From: a gamma proteobacterium symbiont of Ctena orbiculata
Lineage (GTDB): Bacteria; Pseudomonadota; Gammaproteobacteria; Chromatiales; Chromatiaceae
Direction of reading: 5' to 3'
DNA length: 35,491 nucleotides
Assembly: GCA_003094535.1 (NCBI GenBank)
Contig: NATV01000080.1
Span: 1 to 35,491 of the forward strand
In this document: piece by piece, positions 26,630 through 35,373 of the stretch
Numbering within the stretch: the first letter of the stretch is position 1
Layout: every line of letters starts with the position of its first letter
The notes under the pieces: generated by a model
Database searches by the model: none
Told to the model about the DNA's origin: nothing
The model's input: the letters and a program-made list of their open reading frames with translations, nothing else
Translations under genes and position numbers: made by a program

Positions 26630-28096
26630 TTAGTCTATCCCGAGCTGATCCCAAATCTCATCGACGCGTTGCTTGACTGCCGCCGTCATGGTGATCGGCC
26701 GTCCCCACTCCCTCTCGGTCTCGCCCGGCAACTTGTTGGTTGCGTCGAAGCCGATCTTGGAGCCGAGGCCGGAGACGGGCGAGGCGAAGTCGAGATAGTC
26801 GATGGGTGTGTTTTCAATGATCGTGGTATCTCGCGCAGGATCCATACGTGTGGTCATGGCCCAGACGACATCCTGCCAATCCCGCGTATTGACATCGTCA
26901 TCGACCACGATCACGAACTTGGTGTACATAAACTGCCGCAGGAAGGACCAGACTCCCATCATCACGCGCTTGGCGTGGCCCGGATACTGCTTTCTCATAC
27001 TGACGATGGCCAGGCGGTAGGAGCAGCCCTCGGGTGGCAGATAGAAATCGACGATCTCCGGAAACTGCTTCTGCAGGATGGGCACGAAGACCTCGTTCAG
27101 CGCCATCCCGAGCACCGCGGGTTCGTCCGGTGGACGGCCGGTATAGGTGCTGTGGTAGATCGGGTCCCCGCGATGGGTTATCCGGTTGACGGTAAAGACG
27201 GGAAAGCGTTCCACCTCGTTGTAGTAACCGGTGTGGTCGCCGTAGGGACCCTCTTCCGCGAACTCGTCTGGGTGGATCTGGCCTTCGAGGACGAACTCGG
27301 CGGATGCGGGCACCTGAAGGTCGGAGTCGATGCACTTCACCACCTCGGTACGGCTACCGCGCAGGAGTCCGGCGAAGGCATACTCGGAGAGGGTATCGGG
27401 TACCGGGGTTACCGCGCCCAGGATGGTGGCGGGATCGGCGCCGAGGGCGACGCAGAGCGGAAAGGGTTCACCCGGGTTTGCCGCCTGCCAGTCGCGGAAG
27501 TCGAGCGCCCCCCCGCGATGGGCCAGCCAGCGCATGACCAGGCGATTGGGCTCGAGCAGCTGCATGCGGTAGATGCCCAGATTCTGGCGCGTTTTATTGG
27601 GACCGCGGGTGATCACCAGACCCCAGGTGATCAGTGGAGCCACATCCTCCGGCCAGCAGGTTTGAATCGGCAGTCGGGTCAGATCGACCTCGTCACCCTG
27701 TTGCGAGACGGCCTGGCAGGGGGCGTTGCGCAGTTCCTTGGGAGCCATATCGAGCACCTTGCGGAACACCGGCAGTTTCTCCCAGGCATCCTTCATCCCC
27801 TTCGGCGGATCGGGTTCCTTGAGAAAGGCGAGCAGTTTGCCCACCTCGCGCAGCGCCTCCACAGACTCCTCCCCCATGCCCATGGCAACCCGCTCGGGGG
27901 TGCCGAAGAGATTGCCGAGCAACGGATAGGGTGAGCCCTTGACCCGCTCGAAGAGTAGGGCGGGACCGCCGCGGCGCAGGGTGCGATCACAGATCTCCGT
28001 GATCTCCAGCTTGGGGTCCACCTCGGTCTGAATGCGTTTCAATTCACCGCGGGACTCAAGCTGTTGAATGAAATCACGTAGATCTTTGTACTTCAT
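26630..28096 (-). CDS. ubiD: 3-octaprenyl-4-hydroxybenzoate decarboxylase
   Basis: A 488-residue UbiD decarboxylase, the prenylated-FMN enzyme that removes the carboxyl group from polyprenyl-4-hydroxybenzoate in ubiquinone synthesis. It matches the E. coli family block for block: [93 protein letters not shown] and [11 protein letters not shown]. Full length. UbiX, which makes the cofactor, is not in the window. The gene is followed on the same strand by the ParA-like gene. Confidence 0.97.
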   Translation of the reverse strand: MKYKDLRDFIQQLESRGELKRIQTEVDPKLEITEICDRTLRRGGPALLFERVKGSPYPLLGNLFGTPERVAMGMGEESVEALREVGKLLAFLKEPDPPKGMKDAWEKLPVFRKVLDMAPKELRNAPCQAVSQQGDEVDLTRLPIQTCWPEDVAPLITWGLVITRGPNKTRQNLGIYRMQLLEPNRLVMRWLAHRGGALDFRDWQAANPGEPFPLCVALGADPATILGAVTPVPDTLSEYAFAGLLRGSRTEVVKCIDSDLQVPASAEFVLEGQIHPDEFAEEGPYGDHTGYYNEVERFPVFTVNRITHRGDPIYHSTYTGRPPDEPAVLGMALNEVFVPILQKQFPEIVDFYLPPEGCSYRLAIVSMRKQYPGHAKRVMMGVWSFLRQFMYTKFVIVVDDDVNTRDWQDVVWAMTTRMDPARDTTIIENTPIDYLDFASPVSGLGSKIGFDATNKLPGETEREWGRPITMTAAVKQRVDEIWDQLGID

Positions 28097-28250
28097 AGCA
28101 CGGCAGCTAGTGACTGTCTTGCAGGAGACATTACCAGAGGCAGCATTGAGGTCAAGCGATTGCGGGGATTTTGTCCTGTTTAAGCCATCTCCACTGCGCC
28201 GTATAACAACTCCCTCTGATCGATCTCATACTCCACTATGCCAATCATGA

Positions 28251-28532
28251 GGGCTATACCCGCTACACTTCAACTCCTTCATCGCCACCAGGAAGGTAGA
28301 CCGGGCTACGGGACAGGGACTTAGGGTCGCTTACCTGGCCATCGTGAAAAAACACGCCGGTGAGATCGCGTTACTGCATAGCTCAGAGGAAGGTACGACC
28401 TTCGAGATTCGTCTGCCCGTCAGACCTGGAATCAATGAGGCCGCTGAGCGCAAGCTGTGGCGGAAGAGCGGTCACTTTCAGGTGGGCTATCCAGGCCCGA
28501 ATGTACCATCCATGAAAAAGGTGTCAGACTGA
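28251..28532 (+). pseudogene. Histidine-kinase HATPase_c remnant
   Basis: The frame 28251-28532 reads HFNSFIATRKVDRATGQGLRV...AIVKKHAGEIALLHSSEEGTTFEIRLPV. This aligns with the C-terminal ATP-binding block of sensor kinases (IFDPFFTTKEVGRGTGQGL...IVKKHGGEI...EGTTFEIRLP). Several conserved positions are decayed, and a TGA stands directly upstream (28248-28250). No kinase N-terminus is seen, so it is a truncated relic, not a working gene. It continues about 30 codons past the LPV end into unrelated sequence. The surrounding 28097-28760 holds no other coding sequence. Confidence 0.6.
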
Positions 28533-28666
28533 TGGCCAGTCCCACCATCCCTTTCCATTCCCGGTCACGCTGAACCCCGCTCAACGGCTGACTGGGGTCC
28601 TGTCGACACACCGAGAGGTCAGGCGAGGGGGATTGGACGCAACCCCGTAACCTTGTGACCCTCGTC

Positions 28667-28724
28667 GGATTCAACCCTGCTGATTCAGGGGTATGGTTGA
28701 AAAATCCTGACGAGACATTAATAT
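28667..28724 (+). promoter_or_regulatory. Promoter and stem-loop ahead of the efflux operon
   Basis: TTGAAA at 28697-28702 and TAATAT at 28719-28724, 16 bp apart, form a sigma-70-like promoter for the membrane-fusion gene. The -35 box lies in the right arm of a stem-loop: GGATTCAACCCTG at 28667-28679 against CAGGG at 28686-28690 and GGTTGAAAAATCC at 28695-28707. An operator at this spot could control the pump, although no regulator gene adjoins it. Confidence 0.45.
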
Positions 28725-28760
28725 AAGAGAAATCTAATATACTTATCGGAGTCCTTAACA

Positions 28761-29810
28761 ATGAGGCGCTTACTGGTTCCATTCATCCTCAGCCTTGGGC
28801 TGATGCCCGCTCTCTCGACGGCGGAGACCGGGGAACTCGATACCGTCGCCGCGGTGAAGCGGGAGGCGGTCAGGGAGTTCTGGCTCGACGGAGTGGTCGA
28901 GGCGATCAACCAGACCACGCTATCGGCCCAGACCCGTGGTCAGGTGAAGGAGATCCTCTTCGACGTGGATGACTATGTCGAAAAGGGCCAGGTCGTGGTG
29001 CAACTGAAAGACACCGAGCAGAAGGCCGGATTGGATCAGGCCAGGGCTGACCTGAAGGAGGCCGCGGCCCGTCTCCAGGAGTCGCAGGACAATTTCAAGC
29101 GCACCAAGGATCTGTTCGGGCGCAAGCTGGCGTCCCAGTCGCAACTGGATAAAGCCACCGCGGCACTGAAATCGGCGAAGGCGCGCAGGGAGGCGGCGGA
29201 TGCCCGCCTGGCTCAGGCCAATGAGCAGTTTGAATATACCCGCATCAAAGCCCCCTACAGCGGCATCGTGACCCATCGCCATGTCGAGGTGGGTGAGATC
29301 GCCTCCCCCGGCCAGAAGCTGATGAGCGGCATCTCCCTGGATCAGCTGCGGGTCACCGTTGAATTGCCGCAGAGCCTGATTCCGGTGATCCGCAAACAGG
29401 GCAAGGCGCGGGTGCTGTTGTCCACCGGTGAGGCCATCGAAGGCCAGGGACTCACCATCTTTCCCTTCGCGGATCAAAGCAGCAATACCTTCAAGGTTCG
29501 CGTCGATCTGCCGCAAGGCATCGCGGACCTGTTCCCGGGGATGTTTGTCAAAACGGCCTTTGTCACCGGGGTCAAGAAGGAGTTGGTGGTCCCGGCAGGG
29601 GCGGTTGTCTATCGTTCCGAGGTGACCGCGGTCTATGTCGTGGGCAAGCAGGGCCGGGTCCACTTCCGGCATATCCGCGCCGGGCATCCGGTGGCGGCGG
29701 AGATGCTTTCGGTCATCGCGGGCCTTTCGGAGGGCGAGCGGGTGGCGACCGACCCGGTGGCCGCTGCCAAATTGTTGAAACAGCAGTTGGCGGAGGGCCG
29801 GGATGGATAA
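28761..29810 (+). CDS. RND efflux membrane-fusion protein (HlyD/AcrA type)
   Basis: A 349-residue periplasmic adaptor. The signal peptide is MRRLLVPFILSLGLMPALSTAE. The lipoyl half-motifs are TTLSAQTRGQVKEILFDVDDYVEKGQVV and FEYTRIKAPYSGIVTHRHVEVGEIASPG, flanking a helical hairpin (about 85-150) of the AcrA type. A beta-barrel and membrane-proximal domain follow. It joins the inner-membrane pump to an outer-membrane channel. No TolC-like gene is in the window, so the channel must be encoded elsewhere. It overlaps the pump gene by 8 nt. GGAG lies 9-10 nt before the ATG. Confidence 0.93.
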   Translation: MRRLLVPFILSLGLMPALSTAETGELDTVAAVKREAVREFWLDGVVEAINQTTLSAQTRGQVKEILFDVDDYVEKGQVVVQLKDTEQKAGLDQARADLKEAAARLQESQDNFKRTKDLFGRKLASQSQLDKATAALKSAKARREAADARLAQANEQFEYTRIKAPYSGIVTHRHVEVGEIASPGQKLMSGISLDQLRVTVELPQSLIPVIRKQGKARVLLSTGEAIEGQGLTIFPFADQSSNTFKVRVDLPQGIADLFPGMFVKTAFVTGVKKELVVPAGAVVYRSEVTAVYVVGKQGRVHFRHIRAGHPVAAEMLSVIAGLSEGERVATDPVAAAKLLKQQLAEGRDG

Positions 29811-32800
29811 GTTGGGCCTCTCCGGGGGCGTTGCAAAACGCTTCCTGATCACTGAAATCACGCCGCTGCTGGCCCTGGTGGGACTGCTGCTGGGTGTCTT
29901 CGCGGTGCTGGTGACCCCCCGCGAAGAGGAACCGCAGATCAACGTCACCTTCGCCAATGTGTTCATCCCCTTTCCCGGCGCAACCGCCACCGAGATCGAG
30001 AATCTGGTGGCGACTCCGGCGGAGCAGGTATTGTCGGAGATTGACGGCATCAAACATGTCTACTCCACCTCCCGCCCCGGCATGGCGGTGCTGACGGTGC
30101 AGTTTCTGGTGGGCGAGGATCGTGAAGACGCCATCGTGCGCCTCTTCAGCAAGGTCTATGCGAATCAGGACTGGCTGCCCCAGGGCCTGGGTGTGGGGCA
30201 ACCGATCATCAAACCGAAGGGCATCGATGATGTGCCGATTGTCACCGCGACGCTCTGGTCGGAAGACCCGCAAGTGGGCGCCTACGAGCTTGGCCAGGTG
30301 GCCCATGCCATCGAGTCCGAATTGAAACGGGTACCGGGTACCCGGGATATCTACACCATTGGCAACCCCGATCGGGTGGTGCATGTGCTGCTCGATCCCC
30401 AGGCGCTGTCGGGTTATGGCATCGACCTGAGCGACCTGCGCAACGCGCTGCAGGCAGGCAACCATATCCGCGACAATATCAGTGTCACCGCCGACAACCG
30501 GGAGCTGCTGGTGCAGGCCGGTACCTTCCTCACCTCCGCGGAGGAGATCGAGGCCCTGGTGGTGGGTGTGCACGAGGGCAAGGCGGTCTATCTGCGCGAC
30601 GTGGCCAGGGTGAGCCACCAGCCCGATATTCCCCAGCAATATGTCTGGATGGGTGTTGGTCCCCAGGGTGAGACCAAGGATCTGCCCCCGGGGGGCAAGT
30701 ATCCGGCGGTGACCATCGCCGTGGCGAAGAAGGCGGGCACCAACGCGGTGGATATCGCCAAGGCGGTGATCGATCGCTTCCAGCAGCTCGAGGGAGTGTT
30801 CATTCCGCAAGGGGTCAATGCCACCATCACCCGCAACTATGGCGAGACGGCAGAGGCCAAGGCCAACAAGCTGATCACCAAGCTCGTCTTCGCCACTCTC
30901 TCGGTGGTGGTGCTGGTGCTCTTCACCATCGGCTGGCGCGAGGCCTTCATCGTCGGCGCCGCAGTGGTGGTGACCCTGGCGGTCACCCTGTTCGCCTCCT
31001 GGGCCTGGGGCTTCACCCTCAACCGGGTCTCCCTCTTCGCCCTGATCTTCTCCATCGGCATCCTGGTGGATGACGCCATTGTGGTGGTGGAGAATATCCA
31101 TCGCCATCTGCAGCTGGGGGCCAGGCATCTGCTCGAGGCGATCCCCAGGGCAGTGGACGAGGTGGGCGGTCCCACCATCCTGGCCACCTTTACCGTGATC
31201 GCCGCGCTGCTGCCGATGGCCTTCGTTACCGGCCTGATGGGGCCCTACATGAGCCCGATCCCGATCAACGCCAGTACCGGGATGTTAATCTCCCTGATCG
31301 TCGCCTTTGTCTTCACCCCCTGGTTGACCAACCGGATCCTGGCCAGCCAGGCGGAGCATATCGCCAGCCACGCCCATGACGAGCACGAGGAGACGGCGCT
31401 GAGCCGCTTCTTCAGCCGGGTGATGAGCCCCTTCCTCGCCGGCAGCCGGGGCAACCGCATGCGTTGGCTGCTGTTGGGCTCGATCATGCTGCTGATCGCC
31501 GCCTCGCTCTCGCTGGTGGCGACCAAATCGGTGGTGATGAAGATGCTCCCCTTCGACAACAAGTCGGAGTTCCAGGTGGTGCTCGACATGCCGGAGGGTA
31601 CCAGCCTGGAGCAGACCACCCGGGTGCTCGATGAGCTGGGTGACTACCTGGGCAGGGTGGCGGAGGTGACCGACTACCAGGTCTATGCCGGGACCGCCTC
31701 GCCGATCGGTTTCAACGGCCTGGTGCGGCAGTACTACCTCCGCGAGGGGGCCCATCTGGGTGACATCCAGGTCAACCTGGCGGACAAACACCTCAGGGAT
31801 CGCAAGAGTCATGAAATCGCCCTCTCGGTGCGTGCACCGCTACAGGCGATCGCGAGGGAGTACCAGGGTAACGTCAAGGTAGTCGAGGTTCCGCCGGGTC
31901 CGCCGGTGATGTCGCCGCTGGTGGCGGAGATCTACGGTCTCGACTATGAGGGTCAGACCGAGGCCGCATGGGAGGTGCGCAAGGTGTTCGAGAATACGCC
32001 GGACATCATCGACGTCGACGACAGCGTGGAGTACCCCTCGGCAAAGTTCGTGGTGAGAGTCGATCGGGCAAAGGCGGCGAGACTGGGTGTGGCGCAGAGC
32101 ACGGTGGCCGAGGCCCTGGCGACGGTGTTGCATGGCGAAGACGCCAGCTACCTCCATGGCGAGAACCTCAAGTATGCCGTGCCGATTCGCATCGAATATG
32201 CCGAGGCGGACAAGGCCGATCTCGATCAGGTGCTCTCGCTGCGGGTGCGCTCGCTGAGCGGCGAGTTGGTGCCCCTGTCGGAGATCGTGCAGGTGATCCC
32301 GCGTGTGCGCGAATACTCCATCTACCACAAGGACCTGCTGCCGGTGGTCTATGTCACCGGCGACATGGCCGGTGAGACCGACAGCCCCCTCTATGGCCTG
32401 TTCGACATCTCCGGCCAGCTGAGTGACGGCGGCATCGAGCAGTGGTTCCTGCAGCAACCGGAGAATCCCTACGCCTACAGCCTGAAATGGGACGGCGAGT
32501 GGCAGATCACCTACGAGACCTTCCGCGACATGGGGATCGCCTACTCGGTGGGTCTGCTGATGATCTACCTGCTGGTGGTGGCCCAGTTTCGCTCCTACCT
32601 GGTGCCGCTGGTGATCATGGCGCCCATACCCCTCACCGTGATCGGCATCATGCCGGGACACGCCCTGCTCGGCGCCCAGTTCACCGCCACCTCGATGATC
32701 GGCATGATCGCCCTGGCGGGGATCATCGTGCGCAACTCGATCCTCCTGGTCGACTTCGTCAACCAACAGGTGAGAGAGGGCATGGTGCTGGAACAGGCCG

Positions 32801-33021
32801 TGGTCAACTCGGCGGCGGTGCGGGCCAAGCCCATCGCACTCACTGCCGTTGCGGCGATGGCGGGTGGCTTTTTCATCCTCGACGACCCTATTTTCAGTGG
32901 CCTGGCGGTATCACTGATCTTCGGTCTCTTCGTCTCCACGGTGTTGACCCTGGTGGTGATCCCGGTGGTCTATTATGCGGCGATGCGCAACCGCATCGAC
33001 TTCATCCGCGCCGGGGAGTGA
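29803..33021 (+). CDS. RND efflux pump, AcrB-type inner-membrane subunit
   Basis: A 1072-residue resistance-nodulation-division transporter. It has the expected duplicated plan of twelve helices with two large periplasmic domains. The signatures GILVDDAIVVVENIHRHL (helix 4) and the ATEIENLVATPAEQVLSEIDG porter block are clear. It uses the proton gradient to expel drugs, metals, bile-type amphiphiles or other toxic compounds; specificity is not readable. It is translationally coupled to the preceding adaptor (ATG inside its last codons). The sequence ends with VIPVVYYAAMRNRIDF. No regulator gene adjoins the operon. Confidence 0.95.
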   Translation: MDKLGLSGGVAKRFLITEITPLLALVGLLLGVFAVLVTPREEEPQINVTFANVFIPFPGATATEIENLVATPAEQVLSEIDGIKHVYSTSRPGMAVLTVQFLVGEDREDAIVRLFSKVYANQDWLPQGLGVGQPIIKPKGIDDVPIVTATLWSEDPQVGAYELGQVAHAIESELKRVPGTRDIYTIGNPDRVVHVLLDPQALSGYGIDLSDLRNALQAGNHIRDNISVTADNRELLVQAGTFLTSAEEIEALVVGVHEGKAVYLRDVARVSHQPDIPQQYVWMGVGPQGETKDLPPGGKYPAVTIAVAKKAGTNAVDIAKAVIDRFQQLEGVFIPQGVNATITRNYGETAEAKANKLITKLVFATLSVVVLVLFTIGWREAFIVGAAVVVTLAVTLFASWAWGFTLNRVSLFALIFSIGILVDDAIVVVENIHRHLQLGARHLLEAIPRAVDEVGGPTILATFTVIAALLPMAFVTGLMGPYMSPIPINASTGMLISLIVAFVFTPWLTNRILASQAEHIASHAHDEHEETALSRFFSRVMSPFLAGSRGNRMRWLLLGSIMLLIAASLSLVATKSVVMKMLPFDNKSEFQVVLDMPEGTSLEQTTRVLDELGDYLGRVAEVTDYQVYAGTASPIGFNGLVRQYYLREGAHLGDIQVNLADKHLRDRKSHEIALSVRAPLQAIAREYQGNVKVVEVPPGPPVMSPLVAEIYGLDYEGQTEAAWEVRKVFENTPDIIDVDDSVEYPSAKFVVRVDRAKAARLGVAQSTVAEALATVLHGEDASYLHGENLKYAVPIRIEYAEADKADLDQVLSLRVRSLSGELVPLSEIVQVIPRVREYSIYHKDLLPVVYVTGDMAGETDSPLYGLFDISGQLSDGGIEQWFLQQPENPYAYSLKWDGEWQITYETFRDMGIAYSVGLLMIYLLVVAQFRSYLVPLVIMAPIPLTVIGIMPGHALLGAQFTATSMIGMIALAGIIVRNSILLVDFVNQQVREGMVLEQAVVNSAAVRAKPIALTAVAAMAGGFFILDDPIFSGLAVSLIFGLFVSTVLTLVVIPVVYYAAMRNRIDFIRAGE

Positions 33022-33369
33022 TGGTTGATCGAGGTCTTTCCTAGTAAGGTCTTATTCAGGCCGCAAATCAGCGCAAATAGTCGCGAATGGCCTTCGCTAT
33101 GGTGAAGTTTTTTGCGGTAATTGGCGATGATTTGCGCTATTTGCGGCATTACTATTTTCTCCCGTTAAGCAGTGGATGGTGCCCTGCCCCAGCTTGTTGT
33201 ACCGAAAGCCGGCTTGTGTTGGTGGTGCAGACGTAGGGTGCGGCAAGCCGCACCGTTTCGTAGGATCGGTATGGCGCAGAGCTATCCTGATGGTTAGACG
33301 GTGCGGTAAACCGCACCCTAGGCACGAAGGAAGATTTGCTTTTTATTCACGTTCATTTGCGGACCTGAT
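33022..33369. repeat. Repeat-rich intergenic spacer
   Basis: No gene is seen. The repeats are as follows. (1) CGCAAAT starts at 33062 and 33072, with the variant CGCGAAT at 33082 (10-bp period); inverted copies ATTTGCG lie at 33130-33136 and 33139-33145. (2) Two related 22-bp palindromic arms, 33234-33255 and 33299-33320, share TAGGGTGCGG and CCGCACCG in opposite orientation, differing only in the centre. (3) Between the arms is a short AGGAT/ATCCT stem. (4) GTTCATTTGCGGAC at about 33351-33364 is another part-copy of the first family. These look like REP/MITE-type elements, not an origin. Confidence 0.7.
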
Positions 33370-33864
33370 TCACCAGCTCCTGGCATCCAATCGCATATGG
33401 AGCAGTGCGGTGTTGTCGCCATTCGGCGCGGTGCGCTGTTCCATGTCAAAGGGTTTGAAGCCGAGGGAGGCATAGAGCAGCAACGCCGAAGTGTTGGATG
33501 TAAAGACGGATAGGTAGACGGTAGGGGCGTAAAGATCGAAGATCAGGTCGCACATATGGCAGACCAGACGGCGACCGATACCCTGGCCCCGATAGGCTTC
33601 CGCTACGATGACGTTGCCGATAAAAAACCTGTCGCCCGAGATGTTTTTGTAAAGATTGGCGAAGCCGATCACCCGCTTGTCATCGAGTACGACGGTGAAG
33701 TCGCTGCGCTCCTCTTCGAGTCGCGCAAGCTGCAGCCTGTCGAAGGGCCAGGTTCCACCCGGGTAGATCATGAACAACTCCTCGGGCGAAGTGAAGAGAT
33801 CGACTATTTCATCGAAGTGGGAGCTGTCGGCCGCTGTGATGTCATATTTTTCCGCAATGCTCAT
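33370..33864 (-). CDS. GNAT-family N-acetyltransferase
   Basis: A 164-residue acetyltransferase of the GNAT fold. The acetyl-CoA motif A is IGNVIVAEAYRGQGIGRRLVCHMCDLIF, with the pyrophosphate loop RGQGIG. The later motif B is YLSVFTSNTSALLLYASLGFKPFDM, with the conserved NxxAxxLY-GF pattern. GNAT enzymes acetylate amines of small molecules or proteins; substrate unknown. It stands alone on the minus strand, after the repeat spacer. No strong Shine-Dalgarno precedes MSIAEKYD. Two residues in from the usual family start, the sequence is otherwise complete. Confidence 0.87.
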   Translation of the reverse strand: MSIAEKYDITAADSSHFDEIVDLFTSPEELFMIYPGGTWPFDRLQLARLEEERSDFTVVLDDKRVIGFANLYKNISGDRFFIGNVIVAEAYRGQGIGRRLVCHMCDLIFDLYAPTVYLSVFTSNTSALLLYASLGFKPFDMEQRTAPNGDNTALLHMRLDARSW

Positions 33865-33970
33865 TTTGAATAAGAGGCCTGCAATCCAAACAGATGGATG
33901 ATCATCTTATATCAATCACTGCCTACATGGCTTGTTTCCTGGTTGGGGCGGGGTTGTTTACGGAAGCTAA

Positions 33971-34396
33971 TCACTCTCCCACGCGTGAGAGGTGTTTGAG
34001 TTCAATCCACTCGTCCGGCTGCATATTGCTGATTCGGGCCCAGTCGTTGTAGGTTTCGTAGACAAAAACCCGTTGGCCCTGTCTATAGCGCCGGCCGTTA
34101 TGCCCGGCCGAGTTGGGTGAAGCGGAAGCCGCGACGGAAGCGGCAGTGATCCTGTGTACCCTTGGCAGTCGATGCCTCGTCCTGTGGATGATGGCGCCGG
34201 GCTGCCTGCCCGGGTCGTATCTGAATGTGTTGTCGTTACTGCCGGGGTTGGAATCGATTCGGCAGGTTTTGTCGAGCGCGATACAACCCCTGCCGCAGGG
34301 CTTTCCCTTGATACAGTTTCTGGCATGGGTTTGGGTTGTAATGCCGAGTGTCAGGCTTGAGACGAGGGTGAGGGCAAGTGCCTGTTTGATATCCAT
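33971..34396 (-). CDS. Secreted Cys-rich, SH3-like domain protein
   Basis: A 141-residue exported protein. The signal peptide is MDIKQALALTLVSSLTLGIT, with cleavage likely after THA (residue 25). The mature protein begins with a four-cysteine segment, CIKGKPCGRGCIALDKTC (C28, C34, C38, C45), probably disulfide-bonded in the periplasm. A basic, low-complexity stretch follows. The C-terminal 45 residues (GQRVFVYETYNDWARIS...EWIELKHLSRV) resemble a bacterial SH3 domain, which often binds peptidoglycan or metal-dependent partners. I know the CxxGKPCGxxC segment only as a recurrent motif in small secreted bacterial proteins, with no assigned function. Confidence 0.78.
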   Translation of the reverse strand: MDIKQALALTLVSSLTLGITTQTHARNCIKGKPCGRGCIALDKTCRIDSNPGSNDNTFRYDPGRQPGAIIHRTRHRLPRVHRITAASVAASASPNSAGHNGRRYRQGQRVFVYETYNDWARISNMQPDEWIELKHLSRVGE

Positions 34397-34594
34397 GAGT
34401 GAATCCTTTCACTGTTGTCGGGCCAGGGCGGTCCGGCGATGGCGGGTTGTTAAATCGACTTCATGTCGGCGTCAAGATCGGCCAGCCAACAATAGCTATT
34501 GATTGGCATGTATTCAAATCCCGAAATGAATTGGTGTTTATTTAATTTGGATCAAAGAGCGATAAACGCTGCTGTTTGTACTAGTTGTTCTCTG

Positions 34595-34612
34595 ACCCGG
34601 GATTTGCCGGGT
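34595..34612. other. Short stem-loop after the CREST-like gene
   Basis: ACCCGG (34595-34600) and CCGGGT (34607-34612) form a 6-bp stem with a 6-nt loop, just downstream of the CREST-like gene (minus strand). No U-tract follows, so it is at most a weak terminator. Confidence 0.35.
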
Positions 34613-34620
34613 TTGACCTC

Positions 34621-35373
34621 TCATACCTTAGGTTTTCGTCGCTGAAGCATGATTAATATCATGTAACAGCTGGCGGCTGCCAGGAGATGTTTAATGGTGT
34701 GTCCGCTCACCACCTCTCTTGTCATCTGGAACACCGCCATATCGTATGCCTCCGAACCTTTTGCAACGGCGTACAGCACGAATGCAAAGAAGAGTAGCCA
34801 TTGGTGGGTAAAACGGCTTCTAAACAGTGTCATGAGAAAGGGTATCATTAGCAGCGGGAAGAACTGTACCCACGCGTAGAGGCGCAGGTCATCGAAGTAG
34901 TGCCAATAGAGGACACTGCTGATGCCTAAAATGATCAGCGGGATCAGGAGAGAGGACAGGCGACTGTTGATATATTCGCTCAGGAGTGCCGTGAGAAGAC
35001 CCATGAAACCAATACTCATCGGTAACCTGTCCCAGACGAGGGTCTCATTGCTTGGGTTCCAATGATAATAGCCCGAGCCAAAACTCACCAGGCTTACACC
35101 GACAAAAAGAACGAGCCAGGCGCGGTGACTGGGCCCGGCATGGTTTTTTAGGCAGAACGCGATGCCTGCGGCGCCGACGAGCAGAAAAGCCAGGCTGGAG
35201 ATCACATTGAAAAAATTTGGGATTCCAAGGAAGTCGCCCGTATCGACAAAATGGTGGTAAGTCACATCTTGGGGAATCGGATCAAGTGTCAGTAGCAAGA
35301 CCAGCGGAAAGAGCATAAGAAACACAAGTGCCGCATGTCTCCAACTGAAATTGTGTGCCAGGTTGGTGTTCAT
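34621..35373 (-). CDS. CREST-superfamily membrane protein, ceramidase-like
   Basis: A 250-residue protein with seven predicted membrane helices. It carries the scattered Ser/His/Asp signature of the CREST superfamily (alkaline ceramidase, PAQR receptors, Per1): SFGSGYYHWNP (S97/S100, H104), WDRLPMSIGF (D115) and SGHTIKHLLAA (H225, H229). These residues bind a zinc ion that hydrolyses an amide in ceramidases. Bacterial members are poorly studied, and whether this one acts on ceramide-like lipids is inference. The start MNTNLAHNFS has GAGG about 6 nt upstream. It stands alone at the right edge of the window, followed on that strand by the Cys-rich SH3-like gene. Confidence 0.85.
   Translation of the reverse strand: MNTNLAHNFSWRHAALVFLMLFPLVLLLTLDPIPQDVTYHHFVDTGDFLGIPNFFNVISSLAFLLVGAAGIAFCLKNHAGPSHRAWLVLFVGVSLVSFGSGYYHWNPSNETLVWDRLPMSIGFMGLLTALLSEYINSRLSSLLIPLIILGISSVLYWHYFDDLRLYAWVQFFPLLMIPFLMTLFRSRFTHQWLLFFAFVLYAVAKGSEAYDMAVFQMTREVVSGHTIKHLLAAASCYMILIMLQRRKPKV

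Noticed and set aside
26582-27934. 450-codon plus-strand frame opposite ubiD
   Set aside because: Entirely antisense to a complete UbiD with block-for-block family similarity. The translation shows no domain and is His/Gly/Asp-rich, as expected from the reverse of GC-rich codons.
28920-30053. 377-codon minus-strand frame opposite the adaptor gene
   Set aside because: Shadow of the membrane-fusion gene, with no recognisable domain.
29713-31128. 471-codon minus-strand frame opposite the RND pump
   Set aside because: Antisense to the clear AcrB-type gene; composition is a mirror artefact (His/Gln/Gly-rich) and no motif is seen.
33062-33145. CGCAAAT array as a plasmid-type iteron origin
   Set aside because: No rep gene is nearby, the copies are arranged as an inverted pair, and the surroundings are chromosomal housekeeping genes. 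A REP/MITE element explains it better.
34113-34502. 129-codon plus-strand frame opposite the Cys-rich SH3-like gene
   Set aside because: The minus-strand frame has a signal peptide and a cysteine motif; the plus frame has neither.
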